DNA of 5,106 bases from an uncultured Clostridia bacterium (GTDB lineage: Bacteria; Bacillota_A; Clostridia; Christensenellales; Aristaeellaceae), in contig CAMVBO010000163.1 in assembly GCA_947165745.1 (NCBI GenBank), positions 1 through 5,106 on the forward strand, given 5' to 3'. Positions 1-5,011 of the stretch are shown piece after piece; the stretch's first letter is position 1, and each line of letters opens with the position of its first letter. The notes below the pieces were generated by a model. It worked only from the letters and a program-made list of their open reading frames with translations. It did not search any database and was not told the origin of the DNA. Made by a program: the position numbers and the translations under genes.

Positions 1-497
1 CCTGCTTCCGCAAGGAAGTGGGCGCCCACGGCATCGAGGAGCGCGGCGTCTACCGTATCCATCAGTTTGAAAAGCAGGAGATGGTCGTGGTCTGCAAGCC
101 CGAGGACAGCATGAAGTGGTACAATAAGATGTGGCAGCTGACTGTGGAGTTCTTCCGCAGCATGGACATCCCAGTACGCACGCTGGAGTGCTGCTCCGGC
201 GACCTGGCCGATTTGAAGGTCAAGTCCTGCGACGTGGAGGCCTGGAGCCCCCGCCAGCAGAAGTACTTTGAGGTGGGCTCCTGCTCCAACCTGGGCGACG
301 CCCAGGCTCGCCGGCTGAAGATCCGCGTGAAGGGCGTGGACGGCAAGAAGTATCTGCCCCACACGCTGAACAACACCGTGGTGGCTCCGCCCCGCATGCT
401 GATCGCGTTTCTGGAGAACAACCTCCAGGCCGACGGCTCCATCCGCATCCCCGAGGCGCTGCGGATGTATATGGGCGGGAAGAGCGAAATCCGGTAA
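1..497 (+). CDS. serS: Seryl-tRNA synthetase, C-terminal part (5' truncated by the window edge)
   Basis: Charges tRNA-Ser (and tRNA-Sec) with serine in the cytoplasm. The open frame enters from the left edge (first full codon at position 3) and gives about 164 residues, the C-terminal third of a protein usually near 420-430 aa. It begins inside class II motif 2 (CFRKEVGAHG, then RGVYRIHQFEKQE), where the Arg contacts ATP and the tRNA acceptor end. It continues through the CKPEDS segment and a GSCSNLGDAQARRLKIR stretch. It ends with class II motif 3, HTLNNTVVAPPRMLIAFLEN, which keeps the motif 3 Arg, and the typical tail IPEALRMYMGG. The LNNT...PPR form of motif 3 differs from the Bacillus-type LNGSGLAVGR and resembles versions I associate with some Clostridia. 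The stop is TAA at 495-497. A hairpin follows, then a beta-lactamase-family gene 60 bp downstream on the same strand. The identification is secure; the N-terminal coiled-coil domain is outside the window. Confidence 0.94.
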   Translation, partial: CFRKEVGAHGIEERGVYRIHQFEKQEMVVVCKPEDSMKWYNKMWQLTVEFFRSMDIPVRTLECCSGDLADLKVKSCDVEAWSPRQQKYFEVGSCSNLGDAQARRLKIRVKGVDGKKYLPHTLNNTVVAPPRMLIAFLENNLQADGSIRIPEALRMYMGGKSEIR

Positions 498-502
498 CAC
501 CT

Positions 503-535
503 GTGCAGGGGCGGCGTCGCGCTGCCCCTGCGTTT
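503..535 (+). terminator. Hairpin after serS, possible leaky intrinsic terminator
   Basis: GCAGGGGC (505-512) pairs perfectly with GCCCCTGC (524-531). The stem extends inward through a G.T wobble plus GC pairs to a TCG loop, and outward through wobbles to 503/533. The 3' side has only a short T stretch (GTTTAT), so termination may be incomplete. The downstream gene's SD starts about 10 nt later, and no promoter fits between them. That suggests some readthrough supplies the next gene. Confidence 0.6.
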
Positions 536-557
536 ATAACGAGAAGGAGGTCACCCC

Positions 558-1673
558 ATGGATTTCAGCAAGCTGACAGCGTATCTCGACACCCTCTCCA
601 CCGTCGGTGTGCCCGGCTGCGACCTGGCGGTCTACAGGGATCACCGGCCCCTCTACCGCCACCAGGCGGGCTTCCGCGACGCCGCGCTGACCCAGCCCGT
701 CCGGGAAGACGACACCTACAACCTCTACTCGGCCACCAAGGTGTTCACCACCTGCGCGGCCATGCAGCTGATCGAGCGCGGCCAGCTGAGCCTGGACGAC
801 GCCGTGGCCGACTACCTGCCCGCCTATGCTCATCTGAACGTGAAGGACGGCGACGGCGTGCGCCCGGCCAAACGGGTGATGACCGTCCGCCACCTGATGA
901 GCATGCAGAGCGGCCTGGATTACAACATGGAGACGGAAGCCATCAACGCGGCCGTCACGGCCCTCGGCCCCGCCGCCACCACCCGTCAGCTGGTGGATGC
1001 CAAGGCACAGGACCCGTTGATGTTCGAGCCGGGCACGAACTTCCTCTACAGCCTGAGCCACGACGTGCTGGCGGCGGTGATCGAAGTCGCCTCCGGCAAG
1101 CGCTTCTCGGAATACCTGAAGGAAAACATCTTTGACCCGCTGGGGCTGAAGACCATAGGCTTCCTGCCCACGCCGAAAATCGAGGCGCGGCTGGCCGAGC
1201 AGTATGTGTTCGACGACGCGCTTAAAAAGCCGGTGCCCATGCCCGCCTACGCCAACAACTATCGCCTGACGCCCCACTACGAAAGCGGCGGCGCGGGCCT
1301 GATCTCAGACGTGGCCGACTACATCGCCTTCGCGGACGCGCTGGCCTGCGGCGGCTCCGGCATCCTCTCCCCGGAGATGATCCAGCTGTGGAGCGCCAAC
1401 CAGCTGGGGCCGAAGGGCCGTGCCAGCTTCGACGAGTGGAAGCGGCTGGGCTACTCCTACGCCCTGGGCGTGCGCACCCGGGTGAACACCGCCATCGGAG
1501 GTCGGGGCCAGATCGGCGAATTCGGCTGGGACGGCGCGGCCGGGGCCTGGGCCATGATCGACCCGGTCAACCACCTGTCCGCCTTCTTCGCCATGCACGT
1601 GCGCAACTTCGGCTACTGCTACGACGTGATCCACCCGAAGATCAGGGATCTGATCTACGAGGCGGTGGAATAA
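558..1673 (+). CDS. Serine hydrolase of the beta-lactamase (class C / EstB-like) family
   Basis: A 371-aa protein with the penicillin-recognising serine hydrolase fold. The catalytic S-x-x-K tetrad is S58-A-T-K61, in YSATKVFTT. The second motif region is PGTNFLYSLSHDVL, with Tyr164 in the place of the Y-x-N Tyr; the usual Asn is absent (Y-S-L). The third strand motif appears to be GEFGWDGAAGAW, about residues 320-331, replacing the KTG/HTG box. RHLMSMQSGL (111-120) and the LSPEMIQLW segment are also typical of this family. No signal peptide or membrane segment is visible, so the protein is probably cytoplasmic. That favours an esterase or peptidase role over secreted antibiotic resistance. 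The ATG is preceded by a strong SD AAGGAGG (544-550) 7 nt upstream, which settles the start. It lies 60 bp after serS on the same strand and probably depends on readthrough. Its stop codon overlaps the T-tract of a terminator serving the opposite strand. The true substrate cannot be told from sequence. Confidence 0.88.
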   Translation: MDFSKLTAYLDTLSTVGVPGCDLAVYRDHRPLYRHQAGFRDAALTQPVREDDTYNLYSATKVFTTCAAMQLIERGQLSLDDAVADYLPAYAHLNVKDGDGVRPAKRVMTVRHLMSMQSGLDYNMETEAINAAVTALGPAATTRQLVDAKAQDPLMFEPGTNFLYSLSHDVLAAVIEVASGKRFSEYLKENIFDPLGLKTIGFLPTPKIEARLAEQYVFDDALKKPVPMPAYANNYRLTPHYESGGAGLISDVADYIAFADALACGGSGILSPEMIQLWSANQLGPKGRASFDEWKRLGYSYALGVRTRVNTAIGGRGQIGEFGWDGAAGAWAMIDPVNHLSAFFAMHVRNFGYCYDVIHPKIRDLIYEAVE

Positions 1674-1708
1674 AAAAGCAGTTCATCCCGGGCAGACACG
1701 GGATGAAC
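1672..1708 (-). terminator. Intrinsic terminator of the minus-strand carboxypeptidase transcript
   Basis: GTTCATCCCG (1681-1690) and CGGGATGAAC (1699-1708) form a perfect 10-bp stem with an 8-nt loop. On the minus strand the stem is followed by TGC and then six T (the A run at 1672-1677), the normal form of a rho-independent terminator. On the plus strand no T tract follows, so it serves the minus strand best. The A run overlaps the TAA stop codon of the convergent hydrolase gene. Confidence 0.8.
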
Positions 1709-1733
1709 GCAATGAAGCAGGGGATTGTCGTTG

Positions 1734-1803
1734 AAAGATCCTTCACTTCGCTCAGGATGACAGGTTTCGTGCGGTGTCACCCTGAGCGAAGCGAAGGATC
1801 TTT
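1734..1803. repeat. 70-bp palindromic repeat (REP/MITE-like) in the 3' untranslated region
   Basis: Two 29-nt arms, 1734-1762 and 1775-1803, are inverted copies with two mismatches around a 12-nt centre. The arms carry AAAGATCCTTC...TCAGGATGACA and its complement with GAGCGAAGCGAAGGATC. I recognise this core as a repeat that recurs in many bacterial genomes, especially Firmicutes assemblies; that is recollection, not a search. In RNA from the minus strand both mismatches become G.U wobbles, so the hairpin pairs along its full length. On the plus strand they are A.C mismatches. It lies between the carboxypeptidase stop and its terminator, so it would be part of that mRNA. Confidence 0.8.
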
Positions 1804-1816
1804 GCGTTTTGTATTC

Positions 1817-2473
1817 TCACTTATCCCCCATGTATTCCTCCAGCGTCTGGCCGGTCTTCCACATCCGGGTGGCCGCGTCCACGCCCACATAGCGATAGTG
1901 CCAGGGTTCGTAGCTGATGCCGGTGATGTCGGACTTGTTGGCGGGATAGCGCTGGATGAAGCCATACTCGTGGGCATGCTGCATCAGCCAGGAGTACTGC
2001 GGCGTGCTCTCAAAGCCCTCGTGCGTCTCCACGGTCACGTCGAAGGCCAGGCCGGTCTGGTGCTCGCTGGCGCCGGGCTGCTGGGCCTTGCCCGGCTCGC
2101 TCTGGGCGTAGACCTCCTGCTGGCGCTGGTAGCTGCGATAGCCGCTGGTGACGATGTAGCCGTTCATGTCCGCCTCTTCGGCGGCGTGGAACATCTGCTC
2201 CATGGCCTCGTAGGTGGGCCGGGTCAGATAGATCTCGCTCGACGCCATGCGGAAGGAATGGCGCTGCTGGTACAGGTTCACCAGCTCGTCCGGCACGTAA
2301 TCCGCATCCAGTCTGTGCCTCTCGTTCACCAGCAATATGTTCCCGTGGTACTCGGTGGAGCGCACGCCGAAGTGCCAGCCCAGGCCGAACGCCCCCGCCA
2401 GCATCGCCACCGCGATGACGGCGACCAGGATGTACCGTCCCCTGGAAGGTCTGTATTTCTTTTTCTTAGCCAT
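1817..2473 (-). CDS. VanY-type D-alanyl-D-alanine carboxypeptidase (peptidase M15B), membrane-anchored
   Basis: A 218-aa zinc peptidase of the VanY/DacY group, expected to remove the terminal D-Ala from peptidoglycan stem peptides outside the membrane. A Lys/Arg-rich start (MAKKKKYRPSRGR) precedes one hydrophobic helix at about residues 13-35, giving an N-in membrane anchor. The catalytic domain shows substrate-binding SGYRSYQRQQ (Arg113), the zinc motif SEHQTGLAFD (His138 and Asp145) and EPWHYRYVG (catalytic Glu189, zinc ligand His192). All active-site residues are present. I chose the ATG at 2473 because GAGAGG lies 6 nt upstream and the minus-strand promoter would begin transcription close to the alternative ATG at 2518. 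That upstream ATG would add 15 polar residues before the Lys-rich start. No vanR/S/H/A/X genes are visible, so calling it a vancomycin-resistance gene would be unwarranted; housekeeping wall trimming is equally likely. Its transcript ends in a palindromic repeat and then a terminator. Confidence 0.93.
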   Translation of the reverse strand: MAKKKKYRPSRGRYILVAVIAVAMLAGAFGLGWHFGVRSTEYHGNILLVNERHRLDADYVPDELVNLYQQRHSFRMASSEIYLTRPTYEAMEQMFHAAEEADMNGYIVTSGYRSYQRQQEVYAQSEPGKAQQPGASEHQTGLAFDVTVETHEGFESTPQYSWLMQHAHEYGFIQRYPANKSDITGISYEPWHYRYVGVDAATRMWKTGQTLEEYMGDK

Positions 2474-2521
2474 GTTTGCCTCTCTTGTACGGGTCTGCCG
2501 TTCCCTCGGTTCTTCCATTTT

Positions 2522-2550
2522 ATATTATCCTCTCGTTCCGTCCTTGTCAA
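2522..2550 (-). promoter_or_regulatory. Sigma-70/SigA-type promoter for the carboxypeptidase gene
   Basis: On the minus strand a perfect -35 TTGACA (2550-2545), a 17-nt spacer and a -10 TAATAT (2527-2522) are seen. Transcription would start near 2515-2517, leaving a leader of about 43 nt before the ATG at 2473. The -35 is separated by only 4 bp from the -35 of the divergent plus-strand promoter. Confidence 0.75.
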
Positions 2551-2554
2551 CCCA

Positions 2555-2583
2555 TTGACAGGGCGACTTTTCCCTGCTATAAT
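2555..2583 (+). promoter_or_regulatory. Consensus SigA promoter driving the ABC-F gene
   Basis: TTGACA (2555-2560), a spacer of exactly 17 nt and TATAAT (2578-2583) match the consensus at all 12 positions. The expected start is near 2590, about 210 nt upstream of the ABC-F ATG. A consensus promoter in front of a long structured leader suggests that expression is limited after initiation. This last step is inference. Confidence 0.88.
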
Positions 2584-2667
2584 GCAATCATCCAAGGAAA
2601 GGCAGGTCTACGTCGACTGATGAGGAAGAGCAACTGACATCCGGCGCAAAAATGGAACACCCCGGTC

Positions 2668-2714
2668 ACGCGATCGAGGTGAAGTTTTGCCGCCGTTTGG
2701 AGGTTGCGTTTTTT
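2668..2714 (+). terminator. Possible leader terminator (attenuator)
   Basis: ACGCGATC (2668-2675) can pair with GGTTGCGT (2702-2709) through 8 pairs, two of them G.U, directly followed by a six-T run (2709-2714). The loop is long (26 nt). GCAAAAA (2646-2652) can pair with TTTTTGC (2710-2716), either enclosing the stem or competing for the T run. The stem is weak compared with the other terminators here, so it may be chance. Confidence 0.3.
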
Positions 2715-2764
2715 GCACAGCCAGGCGCTCCGCGCCCCGGATTGCGGCATTGATATGTGTTTTT

Positions 2765-2792
2765 GCGCTCCCTCCCCGGCGGGAAGGAGTGT
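2765..2792 (+). promoter_or_regulatory. Hairpin sequestering the ABC-F ribosome-binding site
   Basis: CTCC and TCCC (2768-2776, with one intervening C) pair with GGGA and GGAG (2781-2789, with one intervening A) around a CGGC loop. This gives eight canonical pairs with a single C.A mismatch. GCG (2765-2767) with TGT (2790-2792) can add one canonical and two wobble pairs. The 3' arm contains the SD AAGGAG (2784-2789), which sits 9 nt before the ATG at 2799. Folded, the site would be inaccessible, a layout seen in translationally attenuated resistance genes such as erm. The pairing is seen directly; the regulatory role is inferred. Confidence 0.5.
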
Positions 2793-2798
2793 ATTTTT

Positions 2799-4463
2799 AT
2801 GCCGAAGATTCTATTGGAAGGCACAAACATCGTCAAGCGATACGGCGAAAAGTCGGTGCTGAACATCGACCGTCTGACGATCTACGACGGCGAGCGCGTG
2901 GGCCTGATCGGCGAAAACGGCGCGGGCAAGTCCACGCTGCTGGCGATCCTGGCCGGCGAGCTGGAACCGGATGCCGGAACCATCCGCCGCCACGGAACCG
3001 TGGCGATCATCCGCCAGTCCGGGGAAACCCGGCTGAGCGCGGACGCCCGCACCGCCTCCGAGTTCCGCGCTCCGGACGCCCGGGAGGGCCTCTCCGGCGG
3101 CGAGCGCACCCGGCGACGCATCGCGGGAGCCCTGTCGGCGGGGGCGGCGCTGCTGCTGGCGGACGAGCCCACCACCGACCTGGACGCCGCGGGCGTATTA
3201 AAGCTGCGGCAGCGGCTGGCGGAGCACCCCGGCGCGCTGATACTGGTGAGCCACGACCGGGCATTGCTGAACGATCTGTGCGGGCGGATCTGGCAGCTGG
3301 AGGACGGCAGTATCACCGACTTCCCAGGCGGCTACAATGCCTGGCAGGCCGAACAGGAGCGCCGCCGCGCCCGCCAGCAGTTTGAATACGACCAGTATCG
3401 TGCCGAACAGTCCCGCCTGAAAGCCGCCATACAGCAGAAGGCTGAGTGGGCAGCCTCGGTCAAGAAGGCCCCCAAGCGCATGGGCAACAGCGAAGCCCGG
3501 CTGCACACCCATGAATACACCAACTCGGTACTGCGCCAGAGCAGCGCCAAGCGCAAGCTGGAAGGTCGGTTGGACCGCCTGGAGGTGAAGGAGCGGCCGC
3601 GGGACCTGCCGGTGATTCGGATGGCGCTGGGCACGTCGCGGCCCATATCGGCCAGGACGGCGCTCACGGCCCGCTGCGAGGCGCTGATCGCCGGGAACAG
3701 GACGCTGCTGGCGGACGCCGGTCTCACCCTGCCCACCGGCTCCCGGACCGCGCTGCTGGGCGACAACGGCTGCGGCAAGACCACGCTGCTGCGCGCCCTG
3801 CGCGGCGAGCCCGGCATCGGCACCCGGTTCTTGGGCGACATCCGGCTGAACCCCGGTGCGCGCCTGGGCTGGTTCGACCAGGATCACGAGAGGACGCTGG
3901 ATTTGAACGCCACGGCCCTTGAAAACGCCATGGCGGACACATCCCTTCCCCAATCCGACGTGCGCACGGTGCTGGCGCGGCTGAACCTGCGGGGCGACAA
4001 TGTGTTCAAGCCCGTCCGGGTGCTCTCCGGCGGCGAGCGGGCCAAGCTGGCGCTTGCGAAGCTGCTGGTGTCGGACCACAACATCCTGTTCCTGGACGAG
4101 CCCACCAACCACCTGGACCTGTTCGCCATGCGGGCGCTGGAGGAGCTGCTGTCGGGCTACGGCGGCACGCTGCTGTTCGTCAGCCACGACCGGGCGTTCA
4201 TCCGGGCGGTGGCCACGCGCGTCCTGACGCTGCGGGACAGTCAGCTGACCGCGTTCGAGGGGAGTCTCGACCAGATGGAGGCCGAGCGGAACCGCGACCG
4301 CGCGGCGGAGGATCGACAGCTGCAAATCACGGCCATGGAAATGCGCCTGGCCGCCCTGGCCGCGCGAATGTCCGCCCCAAAGAAGGGGGATAAGCCGGAG
4401 GCGCTTAACGAGGCGTATGAAAAGCTGGCCGGGCAGCTGCGGGAAATAAAGGGAAGGAATTAG
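2799..4463 (+). CDS. ABC-F family ATPase, probable ribosome-protection (antibiotic resistance type) protein
   Basis: A 554-aa soluble twin-ATPase with no membrane segments, expected to act at the ribosomal E site and, in resistance members, to dislodge drugs from the peptidyl-transferase centre. Domain 1: Walker A GENGAGKST (38-46), signature LSGGE (98-102), Walker B with ADEPTTDLD (Glu123), H-loop SHD (151-153). A charged interdomain linker spans about 180-280 and includes VKKAPKRMGNSEARLH. Domain 2: Walker A GDNGCGKTT (321-329), LSGGER (409-414), LFLDEPTNHLD (Glu434), SHD (462-464). A charged C-terminal extension of about 60 residues, probably helical, follows. The linker motif and tail resemble the VmlR/CplR/Vga-like group more than the housekeeping EttA or Uup types; this rests on recalled sequences. 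The start at 2799 (MPKILLEG) has SD AAGGAG 9 nt upstream. An in-frame ATG at 2757 lacks an SD and would add non-conserved residues. It has a consensus promoter and a long leader. The TAG stop is the first three bases of a MITE-like palindrome. Drug specificity cannot be read from sequence. Confidence 0.93.
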   Translation: MPKILLEGTNIVKRYGEKSVLNIDRLTIYDGERVGLIGENGAGKSTLLAILAGELEPDAGTIRRHGTVAIIRQSGETRLSADARTASEFRAPDAREGLSGGERTRRRIAGALSAGAALLLADEPTTDLDAAGVLKLRQRLAEHPGALILVSHDRALLNDLCGRIWQLEDGSITDFPGGYNAWQAEQERRRARQQFEYDQYRAEQSRLKAAIQQKAEWAASVKKAPKRMGNSEARLHTHEYTNSVLRQSSAKRKLEGRLDRLEVKERPRDLPVIRMALGTSRPISARTALTARCEALIAGNRTLLADAGLTLPTGSRTALLGDNGCGKTTLLRALRGEPGIGTRFLGDIRLNPGARLGWFDQDHERTLDLNATALENAMADTSLPQSDVRTVLARLNLRGDNVFKPVRVLSGGERAKLALAKLLVSDHNILFLDEPTNHLDLFAMRALEELLSGYGGTLLFVSHDRAFIRAVATRVLTLRDSQLTAFEGSLDQMEAERNRDRAAEDRQLQITAMEMRLAALAARMSAPKKGDKPEALNEAYEKLAGQLREIKGRN

Positions 4464-4624
4464 AGTGTGTTTCTAAAATCCTGAACATGCATTTTCGGCG
4501 TCTAAGGCTGCATTTCTGTGTTGCTTTTCCTCGACTTGCAACCAGTAAGCCTTCGGAAAATCGCCTTGAAATGCAGCCTGATACGCTCGAAACTGCACAT
4601 CCCGGACTTTAGAAACACACTCTA
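4461..4624. mobile_element. 164-bp MITE-like element with TA ends, inserted at the ABC-F stop codon
   Basis: TAGAGTGTGTTTCTAAA (4461-4477) and its exact complement (4608-4624) form a perfect 17-bp terminal inverted repeat. Similarity continues inward with mismatches for about 54 nt per arm, including the perfect pair GGCTGCATTTC (4506-4516) and GAAATGCAGCC (4568-4578). The centre holds GTTGC/GCAAC (4520-4524/4538-4542) and TTTTCC/GGAAAA (4525-4530/4555-4560). No coding frame is convincing. TA at both outer ends fits a TA target duplication as made by IS630/Tc1-mariner transposases, so the element is probably non-autonomous. It begins on the ABC-F stop codon and may also act as a 3' hairpin or terminator for that mRNA. 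The family is not assigned. Confidence 0.75.
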
Positions 4625-4722
4625 GCGAGGCTGGAGCCGGGATCAGGGGCCGTGAATGATCAGGGCCCGCAGGGGCGGATGAGGTCGTTTCGGATCGACG
4701 GCGCGCTTGTCCTTAACGACCT
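4625..4722. repeat. Noncoding patch with short direct and inverted repeats
   Basis: GATCAGGG occurs twice (4641-4648 and 4658-4665). AGGTCGTT (4682-4689) and AACGACCT (4715-4722) form a perfect 8-bp inverted repeat around a 25-nt loop that is rich in CG. No SD, no conserved protein motif and no promoter were found. It looks like intergenic repeat debris, with no recognisable gene on either strand. Confidence 0.4.
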
Positions 4723-4789
4723 TATCAGTCATGCTTCGCGTGCCAGCTTCCCCGAGGGGAAGCCTTTGGGGAAGCTGGCGACAGCCACT
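4720..4789. repeat. Palindromic dispersed-type repeat with two alternative hairpins
   Basis: GCCAGCTTCCCC (4742-4753) and GGGGAAGCTGGC (4768-4779) are a perfect 12-bp inverted repeat with a 14-nt loop. Within it, GCTTCCC (4746-4752) can instead pair with GGGAAGC (4757-4763) around CGAG, so two folds are mutually exclusive. Flanks CCTTATCAGTCATGC and GCGACAGCCACT match my memory of a repeat family common in gut Firmicutes genomes, with SCCCC/GGGGS cores and AGTC-GACT-like arms. Its right edge runs into the transposase remnant, so the exact border is uncertain. Confidence 0.7.
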
Positions 4790-4944
4790 ATTCCCAAACG
4801 CCTGGCTGCCCTGCGCCTTCAGGGCCGCTCTCCAGTCCGCCAGTGTCCAATACGGTATCCCAACTGCACCGCTGCCTGCTTCATCCCGATTTCGTCCGAC
4901 AGTCGTACCACTTCTTCCTTGAAGCTCTTTTTATAGGTTGCCAT
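4784..4944 (-). pseudogene. IS3-family transposase OrfA remnant, frameshifted and truncated
   Basis: Reading the minus strand from the ATG at 4944 gives MATYKKSFKEEVVRLSDEIG then MKQAAVQLG, the N-terminal helix-turn-helix of the IS3-type OrfA (Transposase_8). The frame then breaks. Shifting by one base at the GGG run (plus-strand 4859-4861) restores GIPYWTLADWRAALKAQG and SQAFGNSG, the expected continuation (the family reads LGIPYYTLADWR...QAF). One G appears to be missing from an original GGGG. After about 53 of the usual 90-100 residues the match stops at a palindromic repeat, and neither the rest of OrfA nor OrfB is present on the far side. AGGA lies only a few nt before the ATG. This is a dead fragment. 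It is absent from a simple ORF list because neither frame alone is long. Confidence 0.85.
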
Positions 4945-5011
4945 CTTCCTGGGGTTCTTATTCTATCACTTCCTGGTGATTACTGCGACTGTACGATTAT
5001 GATACCATTCC

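Larger units (their letters stand above)
2590..2798 (+). promoter_or_regulatory. Long structured 5' leader of the ABC-F gene, candidate attenuator
   Basis: About 209 nt separate the expected transcript start from the ABC-F ATG, with no recognisable gene. In order it holds: a purine-rich stretch; a five-codon frame MRKSN (2620-2637, poor SD spacing); an ATG frame of 33 codons (2652-2753, no clear SD); a hairpin followed by six T (2668-2714); a small perfect hairpin GGCGC-TCC-GCGCC (2724-2736); and a hairpin enclosing the ABC-F SD (2765-2792). Leaders of antibiotic-resistance ABC-F genes such as vmlR and vgaA are known to act by ribosome-mediated attenuation. The resemblance here is architectural only, and I cannot fold the RNA computationally. 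Confidence 0.45.

Noticed and set aside
535..540. TATAAC as a -10 box for the hydrolase gene
   Set aside because: No -35-like sequence lies 16-18 bp upstream (the position is inside the GC-rich hairpin), and the start site would fall in the SD.
534..1277. A 247-codon open frame on the minus strand
   Set aside because: Antisense to the hydrolase gene, with a His/Val/Gly-rich composition and no ribosome-binding site or motif.
2473..2518. An upstream ATG (2518) as start of the carboxypeptidase
   Set aside because: It falls at the predicted transcription start. The extra 15 residues would move the Lys-rich segment away from the N-terminus, and the ATG at 2473 has its own well-spaced GAGAGG.
1388..2620. 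A 410-codon open frame on the plus strand
   Set aside because: It runs out of frame through the end of the hydrolase gene, across the palindromic repeat and terminator, and antisense to the carboxypeptidase. Low-complexity His/Gly/Arg/Val-rich translation and no SD mark it as a GC-rich shadow.
3198..4325. A 375-codon open frame on the minus strand
   Set aside because: Fully antisense to the ABC-F gene, with a Gln/Arg/Gly-rich translation that has no recognisable motif. It is typical of the complementary strand of a high-GC gene.
1817..4463. A vancomycin-resistance or dedicated multi-drug resistance island
   Set aside because: No ligase, dehydrogenase, VanX or two-component genes are present. 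The two genes are divergent rather than an operon, and the M15B and ABC-F families both have housekeeping or intrinsic members.
4461..4789. CRISPR array or tandem repeat array
   Set aside because: The repeats are inverted, of different families and not regularly spaced; there are no direct repeats with unique spacers.
4944..5000. Promoter for the transposase remnant (TAGAAT or CATAAT on the minus strand)
   Set aside because: The -10-like hexamers are fair, but each has a poor -35 at the right distance, so I cannot support either.
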